A stretch of 64,000 bases of DNA from Haemaphysalis longicornis (Eukaryota; Arthropoda; Arachnida; Ixodida; Ixodidae): contig CM023448.1 of the NCBI GenBank assembly GCA_013339765.2, forward strand, positions 110,125,118-110,189,117. Reading direction: 5' to 3'. Within the stretch, counting starts at the first letter, position 1. Every line of letters begins with the position of its first letter. Position numbers and translations under genes: made by a program. The notes under the pieces were generated by a model. That model was not told where the DNA came from. It saw only the letters and a program-made list of their open reading frames with translations, and ran no database searches. Positions 21,151-31,987 of the stretch are shown in pieces.

Positions 21151-21590
21151 AGTATGAACCAACACGCCCAAACATTTTCCCTTCTGTTAGACCGCATCCA
21201 GGGCATAACAAAAGTTCACAGAGCGAAAGAATGTTAAGTGAGCAAACGAGCTTTTCTAGGCAATACCCAGGGGCGTCGGGTATGCTAGGTACAGCAGTTG
21301 CTGCAAGAACCAATGGAGAGTGCAGTAACTGCACAGAGACGGCAGTAAGAGGAGGAGGCTAGGGTATATATAGTCAAGATCCAGCTTACATGGCCTTATC
21401 GTCTGGTGGTAGGGCAGCGTATCGCCTTTGTCACTTTCCAATAGTTTCAGGGAGAGAGGCCATGTAATTCAGCTAATATTAGTGCTCATTATCCCGCTTT
21501 TAAAACTTCGCAGAGTAAACAATGCCAAGACCATCATGCAGTGTTGAACCCAGAATAGTGGCTCAACTAGTTGCACAAAACAAGATAAGT

Positions 21591-21651
21591 AACAGTCACT
21601 AAGCAGTGCTTAGCATGCTACACATGCCCTAAGCAGTGCTTAGTGACTGTT
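21591..21651. repeat. 23-bp near-perfect inverted repeat (hairpin)
   Basis: Left arm 21591-21613 begins aacagtcactaagcagtg; right arm 21629-21651 is its reverse complement with one mismatch. The 15-base loop can extend pairing through catg/catg. The inner aagcagtgctt is itself almost palindromic. It could be a tiny MITE, a recombination relic or a precursor-like hairpin; the sequence alone does not decide. Confidence 0.8.
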
Positions 21652-21721
21652 CGAGCGCTACCACATCGATTCACATTAGATAAACAAAGTTTTCTCATCC
21701 GGCATGCACTGCATTCTGTAA

Positions 21722-21763
21722 GCATATATGCTGGTGCATGTATATATGTGTGCCAGCATATGT
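21722..21763. repeat. Imperfect hairpin in TA-rich DNA
   Basis: gcatatatgctggtgca pairs with tgtgccagcatatg across a short tatata loop. It lies 70 bases from the previous hairpin. Low complexity makes chance formation plausible. Confidence 0.45.
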
Positions 21764-22672
21764 TGTATACATATGCACTAGTGGCATAGGCAGGATACAT
21801 AAATCTGTGTATAGCTTCCTAGCCAATGCATTTTGGCCTTGGCAACTACAAAACCACCCGAAGGTAAGACTAGCCAGATGAAATTGTGGTGGAGGAACTC
21901 CTGACGTTTGTACTGTGGATCCAGGAAAATTTTGATATAGTCAGGTACCCATCACATTTTCTGATAAAATGTGGCACTCCCCAGCATTCAGCTGAGCGAC
22001 AGTGGGGTGCTGGTACTGGATGGATTGCATAGACATTGGAACGTACCGAAACCCTGCAGTGTACGAGTATAGCATTCCAGGTTACTCCATGTAAAGTAAT
22101 ACGTGATAGCTTAAGCAAAAAGCACCATATTCGTTTGGTCGTGGAAGTCAACCAATGTGTAAGCAAGGTGCTCACTGCATGTTCCAAAACATGCAAACGT
22201 ATATTGCAAGCTCGTCCAGTCTATTATGTTCGGCTATACGCACGCTTTCAGTGTTTAATGAACTTCTTATTTTCGCTACACATGCCCATTGAACGTCCGC
22301 ACCACAACCAGTTGCGCCGCCGATGCAGTGAGTTTTTTGCGAGTGTCGCCCTCGCCTTACCGCGATCCAATAGGATCATACGTTAACCCAAATTCACTCG
22401 TAAATTGTAACCCCATAAAAATCAGATTTCATCAAATTTAAATGTTTAGAGAATAATATTCGATCACTGACTGATTCGCACAATCGTCACTCGCAAGACA
22501 TCAAATCGTCATCGCATCGTCACTGCAAGTTCTTGATCCGAATATCGGCACATCGTAACGGTCATTCTACGTAGTTTTTAACGAAATCGATGCCACAAGG
22601 CAAGTTACACTGACTGCAACTCATGCCTGAACATCCAAGGAGTACTATAAAAACAATGGCGCAACCGCAAAC

Positions 22673-22830
22673 AGTGGGGCTCTGATTTCCAGTCTCAGAC
22701 TCACCGCGGACTCCCCTAGAAGCAGTCCGGCATTCGATTTTCCCACGTATCCCTATGACTTCGGGGAATCCTCGGACTACCCGCAGACTACCCACGGTGA
22801 GTCCGAGACTGTAAATGGAAAAGCCCCAAT
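22673..22830. mobile_element. Short element with ~35-bp imperfect terminal inverted repeats
   Basis: The left end tggggctctgatttccagtc and the right end reverse complement tggggcttttccatttacag continue into a shared tctc(a/g)gactcaccg. Length is about 158 bp with no coding capacity. No clear TSD was found, so a MITE is the likely but unproven reading. Confidence 0.5.
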
Positions 22831-23539
22831 GAAGCAACCAAGTTACAGCCACGGGACATGCGACAACGCCGGTAAGCAGTTCGGCCTCTTCCACTGGTTA
22901 CACACAGTACTTTACACAGGTGAACTGTACAGAACCGCTAGGCTCCGAATCTTTTTCGGCTTCGGGTGCGTCACTTAAGCTCAAAAACAGCGTAATATAG
23001 ACCGTAACTAATGAATAAGCGGTATTTGAGTTCGATACAAGCGGTATTTGAGTTCGATAACTCAATTGCCGTAAACATAGATGGGCGCCGCCCATCTTGA
23101 ATGTTTGTTTACATCAATGTTACCAAACCAAGCATCAACATTTCGCTAAATTTAGCGGCCACTTACAATTATTGCGATCTGAGTACTCGTTAAGCTTCAA
23201 AAAAAAGCAAATATGAAATGGTAATAGAGAAAGCCAAAATAGCATGGTATTAATCCACAAAAACGCGAAATCCGCTGTAGCAAATCATGGCGCACTTGTA
23301 GCAATTGTAGAATGTGCTTGTAGCAGTTGCTTCAGCATGGTAGATTGGCGGCAAATTTTAAATGCATACAAGCAGATTTGTATACAGTGTTCGACCCTAA
23401 TCTCTTGTTAAGTATTGGTGACAACATATTGTTTATTTAGGTACGCTGTCTTTCGGTGGGGTAAGCGCGCTTTCTTTCCGTCAAGCCGCTGCTGCTGACT
23501 GTGTGGCTTGCTGCTAGTTTTCTTTCAAGGAAGCCCCGC

Positions 23540-25548
23540 ATTTATACGTTCCTTTCTGTGTGACCAGCCATTGGTAATAGACATAGTAGATGCTCGATTC
23601 AGTTCCACACATAACACCAAGGCGATCTTGGGCCTCGATTTAACGCGAGCGTTCGACTCCGTTAGCCACTCGGCAATCCTGGAAAGAGTGGCCGCGGCTG
23701 GAGTCGGTGCGCGAGCATACAACTACATTTGTAATTTTCTGACGGGTCGAACAGCCACACTCACCCTTGGACAATTGACTACACCCCCCATCCCCCTCGG
23801 TAGCAAAGGTACCCCCCAAGGATCGGTCATTTCCCCCTTTCTTTTTAATATGGCCCTACGAGGTCTACGCCCGCTCCTCGACGCCATCCCCGACCTACAC
23901 CACAGCATATACGCCGACGACATCACGTTGTGGGTTACTAGAGGATCTGATGGTCACATCCAAGATACCCTCCAAACGGCAACTGATGTCGTCGAAGCGT
24001 ATGCTGCCTCTCGTGGTCTGTCCGGCTCCCAAACAAAATCAGAGCTTCTTCTATACAGACCTAAAAGACCAGGAAAACAATCGCCTCCCCCACTCCCCTG
24101 ATCCAAATCACTACCTCTAACGGGCAACCCATCCAAATAGTTGACTGCATCAAGATTCTAGGTCTCCGTATACAGGCAAACGGACATAATATTGATCCTC
24201 TCCGTGCCCTAGAAAAAGGGGTTTACCAAACTATACGACTCACCTCCCGCATAGCTACAAAACATCGAGGAGTGAAAAAAACAATCTAATACGTCTCGTA
24301 CAAGCCTTCGTTATCAGTCGCATAGCATACGTCACTCCCTTCCTAAACCTCAAAGTCAGCGAAACGCACAAAATTGAAGCTATGATACGTAAATCATACA
24401 AACAGGCTCTAGGTCTCCCCGTTACACTCTCAACAGACAAACTGCTCTCGCTCGGTCTTAACAATACACTAGCCGAAATTATCGAAGCCCAACGGGTCTC
24501 GCAACTTGAGCGACTCACGATAAGTGACACTGGACGCCACATTCTTCAGAGTCTTGGCCTCAGTCACCCCACTATTTCTGACACCCACGTCGACATTCCC
24601 CCAGTCATTCGAGGCCAATTGGTAATACACCCCCTCCCTAAACACATGCACCCTGGTTCATAACGAGGAAAGGCGCCGAGCGAGAGCACAGGCTTTACAC
24701 AAGCAACACTTTTCCAACCCACAAGTAGCCTACGTGGACGCTGCAGAATACCCAGGGCGCGAAGCCATGGCAGCGGTCGTAGTTGATTCATCTCACCGAA
24801 CACTGGCCGCCCTCTCCTTCCCTACTCAATTTCCAACCGTAGGCGAAGAAATGGCTATCGCTCTTGCAATTATTTCTAGCCCTAAGATTACTACTATAAT
24901 AAGCGACTCCAAATCGGCCATTACCAATTACTCCAACGGGCGAGTTGACCCCCGAACTTTACGCCTTCTCCTGCAGGCACCGAAATTCCGAAACGAAAAA
25001 TTATATTGTTTGGGCACCGGGCCACTCCTACCTCCCAGGAAATGAATTGGCGCACGAGGTTGCTCGAGAACTGGTAATCCGAGAGCCCAGTGACGCTGCA
25101 GAATCTCCTCAACCCTTCTCCCATAGGGACCCGCCTCCTCCCTACCGATCGGTACGCGATCACTACCGACTGTCCAGAGCTCGCTACCCACCGCCCGACC
25201 CCTCCCTCTCCCCGCCGCCACGCTGTTGTATGGCGCCAACTTCAAACATCCACATTTCCCACCCCTGCCCTCCTATCACTCTACTACCCCGAATTGCACT
25301 CTAACCGATGCCCTCTTTGCAATCAATACGCAGACCTACCACACGTGATTTGGTCCTGTGAAGAAAAACCCCTTCAAACTCTTAAAAAGCACCCCATTTT
25401 ATTACAAATTACGAACGAGGAGCAGTGGGAGGCCGCGCTGCTCAGCACAGACCCTATGGCCCAGGTCTCACTAGCCCAGGTGGCCGAAGACGCCGCAGAG
25501 ATCTACATGAATCCTGCCGTTGCCGGAAGGACACTAAAGTCGACCTGA
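23540..25548 (+). pseudogene. LINE C ORF2 fragment: RT, RNase H, finger domain
   Basis: Frame 1 (to 24101) has RT palm motifs LGLDLTRAFDSVSH, KGTPQGSVISPFLFNMAL and SIYADDITLWV, followed by KSELLLYRPKRPG. Frameshifts then move the reading to 24382-24663 (thumb: IRKSYKQALGLPV, AEIIEAQRVSQLERL) and to 24734-25045. The latter carries RNase H: MDAAEYPG, VGEEMAIALAI and ISDSKSAITNYSNG. The C-terminal part at 25090-25548 holds CPLCNQYADLPHVIWSC and EEQWEAALLSTDP. At least three frameshifts break it. All catalytic RT residues that lie within the fragment remain visible. Confidence 0.85.
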
Positions 25549-25597
25549 AAACGGTCCCACCCGTGGCAACAATAAAGTTTAATCTGATCTGATCTGT
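23540..25597 (+). mobile_element. I-clade LINE (family C), 5'-truncated
   Basis: Plus-strand LINE beginning inside the RT palm. It ends with aataaagtttaa followed by (tctga)n at about 25569-25597. It contains RT, RNase H and the C-terminal finger region. It shares with family D the phrase AEI(I/S)EAQRVSQLERL, so C and D are sister families. No TSD was identified. Confidence 0.87.
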
Positions 25598-25599
25598 CT

Positions 25600-28500
25600 T
25601 TTTCATGTGGTGCAAGCTATATTCCATCAGGTGTATGTGACACCTGAGGTAAGCTTCCACAAATTTCTGCATTCTCCAAACGGGTGAAATACAACAAGCT
25701 ATGAATCTGACAAAAAAAAACAAGAAAAGCGGCGGGCAACTAAGAATAGCTTTTTTTTTTCTTTTGGTTCAGAATCAGCGATTTCTTGTGTATGGTTGGA
25801 GCATTGTTAGAAAAATACACTGGCACATTGGAGTCCAGCCTGATGATACCTTTGCCCTCTGTGCACATAAAGCTGAAGTATCATTCGAAAACTCGGAATG
25901 CAAAATAAATGTGCTGAATACTGTCGGCAGACCAAGTGTGTTTTGTTCTTCAATTGCAGTGAGCTGTTTACGGTGTGTGATTTTGAGATTATTGGTAGCA
26001 GCATATCTGCATTGGGTGCGCTAAAAGTAAACATGATACAAAACTAGGATACTGCAAACTTTTCTGAACACTGCGCTAGGAATAACCATAAAAGAAAAAA
26101 AGACGGCTCAAGAATACGATACTCCCTCATGCAAAATTGGAGCGCAGTGCAAACTGCAGTCTTCTCGGTGGCAGCGTGTAGCTGCTGTGTCTCAGGAAAT
26201 GATCGTGTCATCAGTGAACACACGACGGCGGACGCTACTCTGGCGTTTTCTCACAGCGCATCGGTGCCACTGAGCATGTCTGGCGTGGCCTCTGCGTACT
26301 GCCCTCCCCTTCACACTTTCATTTCACTTTCCTCCTCCACCTTCCTGCTTGCTCTATCTCATTTATCTCCAGTGCCCTCTTCTTCGTTCGGTTACAACAA
26401 AGTCGACGGCCACACGAAACCACAGGAGTCAAGCGGGCACTTAAAACCAACTGCATTCAAAATTTCGACCTCTCGGAAACACCATTTTCGTATAGTCTGC
26501 TGAAAAAGAAAGAAAGAAAGCAACGGCTGAAATACGCGTGTGGACGCAGCAAGCGGTCAGCAAAAACAGGTGATTTTGAAAACGAAATCGAGGAGCGCGG
26601 CCATTAAAATGACATTGCAGCCATCCAGCGAGCGGCCGGACGGCGTGCGGGGCAGCAAACGGGTGAAGTGTTCGCAGCAGAGCTTGACCGGTTCTCTAGC
26701 TGCATGGCTGGCTAGAGGACGAAGCCACCGTCAGCTGGAGCGTCACAGGCGTGTCATGGCTGTTTACGCAATCTGCCGGCAGGTGCAGCGTGGTCTGCGG
26801 TGGAGCTTTTTTAAACGCTTCTGACTGATTAACGAGGCAGTTCACGGGGCTACCACTTCCTGTCCCAGCTGATGTGGGGGTACTTACTAGACATTAAAAT
26901 AAATTTGGTCGAGGTGAAATTTGAGTGCAGTTGGCCTCTTAAGAGGTGCGCTCTAAAAAACAAAAGGCAAGCAGATTGCCTTAACAAGCTGCGTTGCAAA
27001 GAAATTATTTCTGTAGCTGAACAGTTCTGAAATTTGGTTGGTTCTGAAGTTTGTTAAATCTATCCCAGTCAGAAAGAGTATGATATACAGCTGTATAACT
27101 CCAGCCCTTTTTCATTTTTAAAATGTGTTTTTCCCTGTTTTTCCTACATTTCTTTTTTGCTGCTGCAGCAGCGCTGGGAGCATGAGCATGCAAGACAGAA
27201 TGTAAAAAGTGATTGGTCACGACACCTTCACTTGCATTACAAATTTCCTGATCCACTTTACTCGAAGTAGTAGAATAATTATGTGAAGCATCAGTTTTAC
27301 AGTTAAAAAATGGGTAAAAGAAGTAAGTCCACCACGGGTATAAATATTTTAAAAAATGAGATGTCCATTTATATGTTGTGTTAGGTGGCGCAGAATCTAG
27401 CAGTGCACCCGATGTCGAACCACATTCTATACTGAGACACAGTGCTAGTAACTCCAATACCTTCGACAAACATCACGTAAACTGATAGGTTCCCCTGGTG
27501 CACTGTCGAGGCATGAGTCATGAGGTCCCCAGACATCTCCGATGAATACCACGCAATCTGATAGCTTCAGCTGGGAGGCTATAGAGCCGTGCAGTGTTGT
27601 GGAGCCACCAAGGACTTGCTTTCGTTTTGTATGTTATTTCTCCTTGTAAGCCATGCTCCATCTGCTCCCAGGGAATATAGTGGCTCTTCACTGCTTATAA
27701 CACTAGATATTTATCCTCATGGAGCAGATAAGGTTTGCAGCTCATTCATACAGAAATAAAAGTTGGCTCTGCCACACGACATGCAAACTTCCAAGCTTCA
27801 CTGGATGGTATTTTCTTTAGTGTTAGCTTTTTGGCGCGACGCCGAAGCCATGCAAGAAAGCCTACCACAAAATCCTTGCACAAGAGTGGAACTTTGGCAG
27901 CCAATGTTGGCTGAGGTGCAACGATACCTGGGCAAAATTTATAAACTGGAAAGAAGTTTCCCATCAATATGGTGGTATGAGTGAGAAATCAAGGTTTATT
28001 ACTTGCTGGAAATGCTTGCATTAAAGTAAAGGTCATACGAAACACTAACGTACCTAACCTCTTTTCAATGCCTGGAGCACGCCATTAAAATGCAGTCGAC
28101 TCTTGATCATCAACTAATTGGAATTTTCGGGTAATTGCAAGCAATGCTCTGGTCCCACCAATGGTACATTCAATTCAGTAGAAGAAATTGCTTGGTAATT
28201 TAAAGCTGAAACCCAATTTTTCTATTAATTGAAAGTTATTTCGAATAAAAAGCTTCGAGGTGAACATCACATCTTTATAAAATTGGAAATTTTAAAGTGT
28301 CAAAACACCGCCGTGTCCTGCAATGTTGGCACCATCACAACCGAGGCAGCGCACAGCTGATAAAGCAGCCGGTCACTTGAAACTTGTGCCAGTGTAAGCA
28401 TCTCTCTTTTGAGGCCCTCAACCTTCTTTGTTGCGCACAGCTCCGTGCAACAGTTTGCGTGGTGAAAGCTTCAGGCTTCGATTTTCACCACAAGTCTGAA

Positions 28501-28744
28501 CTATCACGGCAAGCTGTGTCACATTCGAATAGGCAACAAAACAACACCAAGAAGAGAAGATTGTTGCGGACCAATGGCAATGCGCTATTGTGCCTTCTGT
28601 TTTTTTGTTGCAGACTTTGTACTAATGGTAGCCAACTGTATAATTTCTCTGGTCACAACATGTTGAGGAAACCGCATTTTCCACGGCAGGGTGTGCCAAA
28701 TTTCATTCCACTGCCTTGCCATACTGTCTTAATCTTGTAAGGTT
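25600..28744. other. No gene recognised
   Basis: Open frames at 26129-26503, 26540-26824, 27005-27469 and 28384-28740 were read and none carries a motif, signal peptide or splice-bounded structure I can defend. A GAAA microsatellite is at about 26505-26520. Two loosely similar stretches near 27475-27600 (ctgatagg / ctgatagc contexts) suggest an old local duplication. Confidence 0.45.
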
Positions 28745-28745
28745 A

Positions 28746-29064
28746 AACCACACGCAGCGACAGCGAGAAGCGACGTGAAAACTGTAACTCAATGGGTACA
28801 CCAAACAGATAGCACGAGTGACAGCAACAAGTGAAAAAAATGATCAAACTGCCGCCAATGCTCTCCGTCGTCATCGTTCGTCGCTGCTGCTCACTTGTGG
28901 GCTGCTTCTGTCCAGCAAAAAGCCAAGCAGCAGCGTCAGCCCGTCGCCTTCTGCTGTCGACTCCCTTAGCGACCTGGTTAGAAACATTTTCGCTTGTCAC
29001 CGTCATCTACACTACCAGTTTCCTGCACCCATTGAGTTACGTCTTGCCGTCGCTGCATGTGGTT
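28746..29064. mobile_element. MITE-like element with ~45-bp TIRs, copy 1
   Basis: Left end aaccacacgcagcgacagcg... continues to gtaactcaatgggta. The right end reverse complement is aaccacatgcagcgacggca... gtaactcaatgggt. Length is 319 bp with no coding domain. A second copy lies at about 37703-38065 and shares tcgtcgctgctgctc-like and ggctgcttctgtccagcaaa-like interior phrases. The superfamily is undetermined because no clean TSD was seen. Confidence 0.7.
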
Positions 29065-29985
29065 GCCGTTTACTTGCCAATTTTTGAACCGTTTTCCTAT
29101 CGATACATAAATATTCTAATGCCTCAGGTCCTGCCGACTGCCTAAGTTATCTTGTTTGTCCCTTTGTTTTAAAAACTGTAGAAACTATGAAAAAGATATC
29201 TGTATTCGAATATATTTGATTCATTCAATCCAGTCAGTTTTTGCTATTTGTATTTTTATGCACAGCTTCCAAATTCCTGTTTGCCACATCTCTAGTTAAT
29301 ATGTTATGCAAGATTAAATTAATGAACAAGCTGACCAATTGTTCAACTTTCTAGGGAATGTGAGAGCAGTTGAAAAAATGAATGTACACAGTGAACGAAA
29401 TCTCACTGGTAATAATCGTGTGTAGAAACCAGGGTCGGAGCAAAAAAAAGAAATGCCAAAGCAGATATCTAACGCACAGTAAATGCCACAACGAAGTAAC
29501 TTGTGATGCCTCAATGTCAAGGAAGAGAAAGGGTAGGCCCAGAGGAGGTTGGCATTGGACAACTTCTTCTGAGCCTGCTCTTTCTCCTCCTTCACATGGA
29601 AGCATCACAAGTTTCTCCGTTGTGGGCATCAATTTCCTGACTACCTGTGATTTTGTACCCCTTCTCTCTCTTCTACCGTCTTATCTTTTCTTCATATGCT
29701 GCATGGCCAAAATCATGAAGTAAAAAAAAAAGAGGTTAGCAGAGGGTGGTACATGAATATTCTAGTTGAAGGCTGTAGGATAAAGCGAACAGCAATAGGG
29801 CTGCTGCGGTTATTGCCATTTTAACCTCTCGTCACGGCAAACAAAAAGTCAGAAAAATCAGATGGTGAATGGCTTCAGCATATTAAGTTTCAGACGTCGT
29901 TATACACTGGCACAATAGGGTGGACGGCAGCGCCACTGACGTGTCTGAATGATTGGACAATCTAAAAAATCAGTCTGTCACTGTG
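29065..29985. other. No gene recognised
   Basis: Short motif-free frames on both strands; AT-rich. It ends at the TA dinucleotide that flanks the next element. Confidence 0.5.
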
Positions 29986-30191
29986 TACAGGTGCCGTCAT
30001 AAGTAATTGGAGCACAGGAGCTGTGGCCGAACTGTATCGGAGCGCCGTGTAGCCCCACCGGCGGTAAATGAAAAAACGAAAACACGCATGCGCGCCTGCC
30101 GACCTGCCGACGGCGATGTCCCATCTATACCTCTCCTACCCCTTTTTAAACTTGGCTTCGAGCATTGCTCGCAGCACAGTGCTGCTCTCGG

Positions 30192-30203
30192 CGACGGCGC
30201 TGA
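30192..30203 (+). repeat. TSD of twin-primed LINE D, left copy
   Basis: cgacggcgctga, repeated exactly at 31681-31692. The duplicated bases belong to the left arm of the TA-flanked element. Confidence 0.88.
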
Positions 30204-30298
30204 GAGAGAGAGAGAAATGACCTTTATTGCGTTGTCCGGCGGGGGGTGCGGGTCAGGCCACGCAAGGCTTCGCCGTCACCCCTGTCTATCTACCTATT

Positions 30299-31454
30299 CT
30301 AGGTATCGGGCTGACCTCGAGGCAATGGGCCTGGCCTGCGGCTCGGGCTACTAGGGGTGTCCCCGCCCCGCCCCCTGTCACCGTTCCCGAGGGAAGCAGC
30401 CGGGGGGGAGCGCGGGTCCTCCTTTCGCCGTTGCCGCGCCAGAGCAGCCTCGAGCCGCTGGACGGCCCTGAGCTGGAGTCCGTGCTCCGTAGAGCCGATC
30501 ATGTCGCGAACGTCCGGTGGGAGGCCGCGGCCTCCGTCACGCGCACAGTGTTCTTCGCAGCCCCACATGAGATGGGCAAGGTCCGCGGGCACTCGCGCAC
30601 ACACACTGCACTCACTTCGTTCGTAGAGGTCCGGGCACACGTGGCGCGCGAGCGCCGGCGTGAGACCGGCGCTCGCGCGTGTCTGCAGTTGCCGCAGGAG
30701 CACTGCCTCCCCTCTCGTAAGCCCCGGATGGGGGGGCGGGAAGGCTCGTCTCCCGTGCCTGTACCACCGGAGCGTGGCGCCGTAGGCGGTCAGGGGCTCC
30801 GCGTCGTCATCGTCGTCTTGCTGTTCTTCTCCGGGCTCGGAGGGGGGTCGGGCGAGGGGGGGGGGGGGGGGGGGAGGCGCGGCTCGGCACGTGGCGAGGT
30901 CTCGAGCCGCGGGCGTCCGCCTCTTCGTTGCGGTTGCGGTGGCCGTTGCGCAGCTCCCGGCCCGCGTGGGCGGGGAACCAGCGGATGCTCGTGCTGTTCG
31001 CGCGGGCTCCCTCTCCGATGCTGGAGAGGAGCCGCGCGGTGCTCTTGCACACCGTGCTCCGGGCGAAGTTCGATATCGCCGACTTGGAGTCGCTGAGGAT
31101 GGTCGTCGTGCCCGGCCGGACCAGGGCGAGGGCGATCGCCGCCTCTTCGGCCTGGCGGGCGGTCGTGGCCCGCACGCTCCCGGCGCTCAGCAGTTCTCCC
31201 GTGGTGGCCTTCACGACCACCGCCACAAAGGTGTCGGCCCGCTCGCGGTGCTTGGCCGCGTCCACGAACACTGCGCCTTCGCGCTTGTTGTACTCCTTGG
31301 CGAGCGCGCACGCTCGCGCCGACCTGCGCTCGACGTTCCGCTCCGGGTCGACGTTCCTCGGGAGCGGCGGCACGATGACGCGGCGGGCGATGTCGTCCCG
31401 CAGCGGAACGACCTCGTCCTCCGCCGCGGGTCCGAGGGGCGGGCTCAGGCCCAC
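30299..31454 (-). pseudogene. LINE D ORF2 fragment: RNase H and C-terminal finger
   Basis: At 31454-30807 the RNase H domain shows VFVDAAKHRE, ARQAEEAAIALAL, ILSDSKSAISNFA and FPAHAGRELRNG. The last motif is damaged at the final Asp region (NEEADARG in a shifted context). At 30703-30299 the C-terminal part shows CSVCARVPADLAHLMWGCEE. A run of 19 G at about 30856-30874 separates the frames and may be mis-sized in the assembly. Codon use is far more GC-rich than in families A-C. Confidence 0.8.
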
Positions 31455-31465
31455 CCTCTGTAGTA

Positions 31466-31680
31466 TCGTGGCGTACGTGGGCGCCTTTCACCAGTGGAGG
31501 ACCCAAGAGCGGGCCCGGATCGACGCGGCCATCCGCAAGTCGTACCGGGCGGCCCTGGGCCTCCTCAACGGCACCAGCAACGCGGCCCTTCTGTCCTTAG
31601 GCGTGCACAACACCCTGGCGGAAATCAGCGAGGCGCAGCGCGTGTCACAACTCGAACGCCTGAGCACCACCAGATCGGGC
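31466..31680 (+). pseudogene. LINE D RT thumb, inverted 5' segment
   Basis: Plus-strand frame reading IVAYVGAFHQW, IDAAIRKSYRAALGLLNGTS and LAEISEAQRVSQLERLS. It is the part of ORF2 that precedes the minus-strand part, flipped by the second priming event. It ends at the TSD. Confidence 0.85.
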
Positions 31681-31692
31681 CGACGGCGCTGA
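31681..31692 (+). repeat. TSD of twin-primed LINE D, right copy
   Basis: Exact repeat of cgacggcgctga at 30192-30203, directly after the inverted 5' segment. Confidence 0.88.
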
Positions 31693-31987
31693 TAGCAGAG
31701 ACGATTCTGGCAGCGTCTCTGGCGCACTTCCAGCTGCCGAAGAAGCGGCGCGCTGTCCCGGTTTTACGTGTGTACGCTATCAGCGCCATCGCCAAGACCA
31801 GTATGCTGCGAACAATGCTTGAAGCCAGGTTAAAAAAAGTGGTTTGAGAAGTACAGATGGGCTATCGCCGTCGGCAGGCGCGCATGCGTGTTCTCGTGCT
31901 TTCATTTACCGCCGGTGCAGCTACATGGCGCTCCGATACAATTCGGCCACAGCTCCCGTGCTCCAATTACTTATGACGGCACCTGTA

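Larger units (their letters stand above)
21151..23538. other. No gene recognised; several strong inverted repeats
   Basis: AT-rich DNA. Hairpins are listed separately at 21591-21651, 21722-21763 and 22673-22830. No open frame has a recognisable domain. A short direct repeat (gcggtatttgagttcgata) occurs at 23020 and 23041. Confidence 0.5.
30204..31680 (-). mobile_element. I-clade LINE (family D), GC-rich, with inverted 5' segment (twin priming)
   Basis: Bases 30204 to about 31465 are in minus orientation: aataaag plus (tc)n tail, C-terminal region, then RNase H. Bases 31466-31680 are in plus orientation and encode the directly upstream RT thumb (IRKSYRAALGLLNG, AEISEAQRVSQLERL). The two parts join exactly where the protein should be continuous: the plus part ends STTRSGR, the minus part begins ILQRVGLSPP. 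An exact 12-bp TSD flanks the whole. This is the signature of twin-primed LINE integration. Confidence 0.9.
29988..31985. mobile_element. TA-flanked element with ~220-bp terminal inverted repeats, interrupted by a LINE
   Basis: The left arm runs 29988-30203. The right arm is its reverse complement ending at 31985. Both begin caggtgccgtcataagtaat and stay alignable through ggagctgtggccgaa, ccggcggtaaatgaaa, acacgcatgcgcgcctgccg and gcgctgatag. Each side is bounded by TA (29986-29987 and 31986-31987). A TA duplication with a CAG start is the habit of Tc1/mariner-type elements. Without the LINE the element would be about 520 bp, so it is non-autonomous. Family D LINE sits inside the left arm. 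Confidence 0.85.

Noticed and set aside
28818..29145. Two overlapping frames with similar peptides to 37786-38001
   Set aside because: Both lie in copies of the same inverted-repeat MITE; the peptide similarity is DNA repeat similarity.
30227..31096. 289-codon plus-strand frame
   Set aside because: Antisense to LINE D in very GC-rich DNA, where stop codons are rare by composition.
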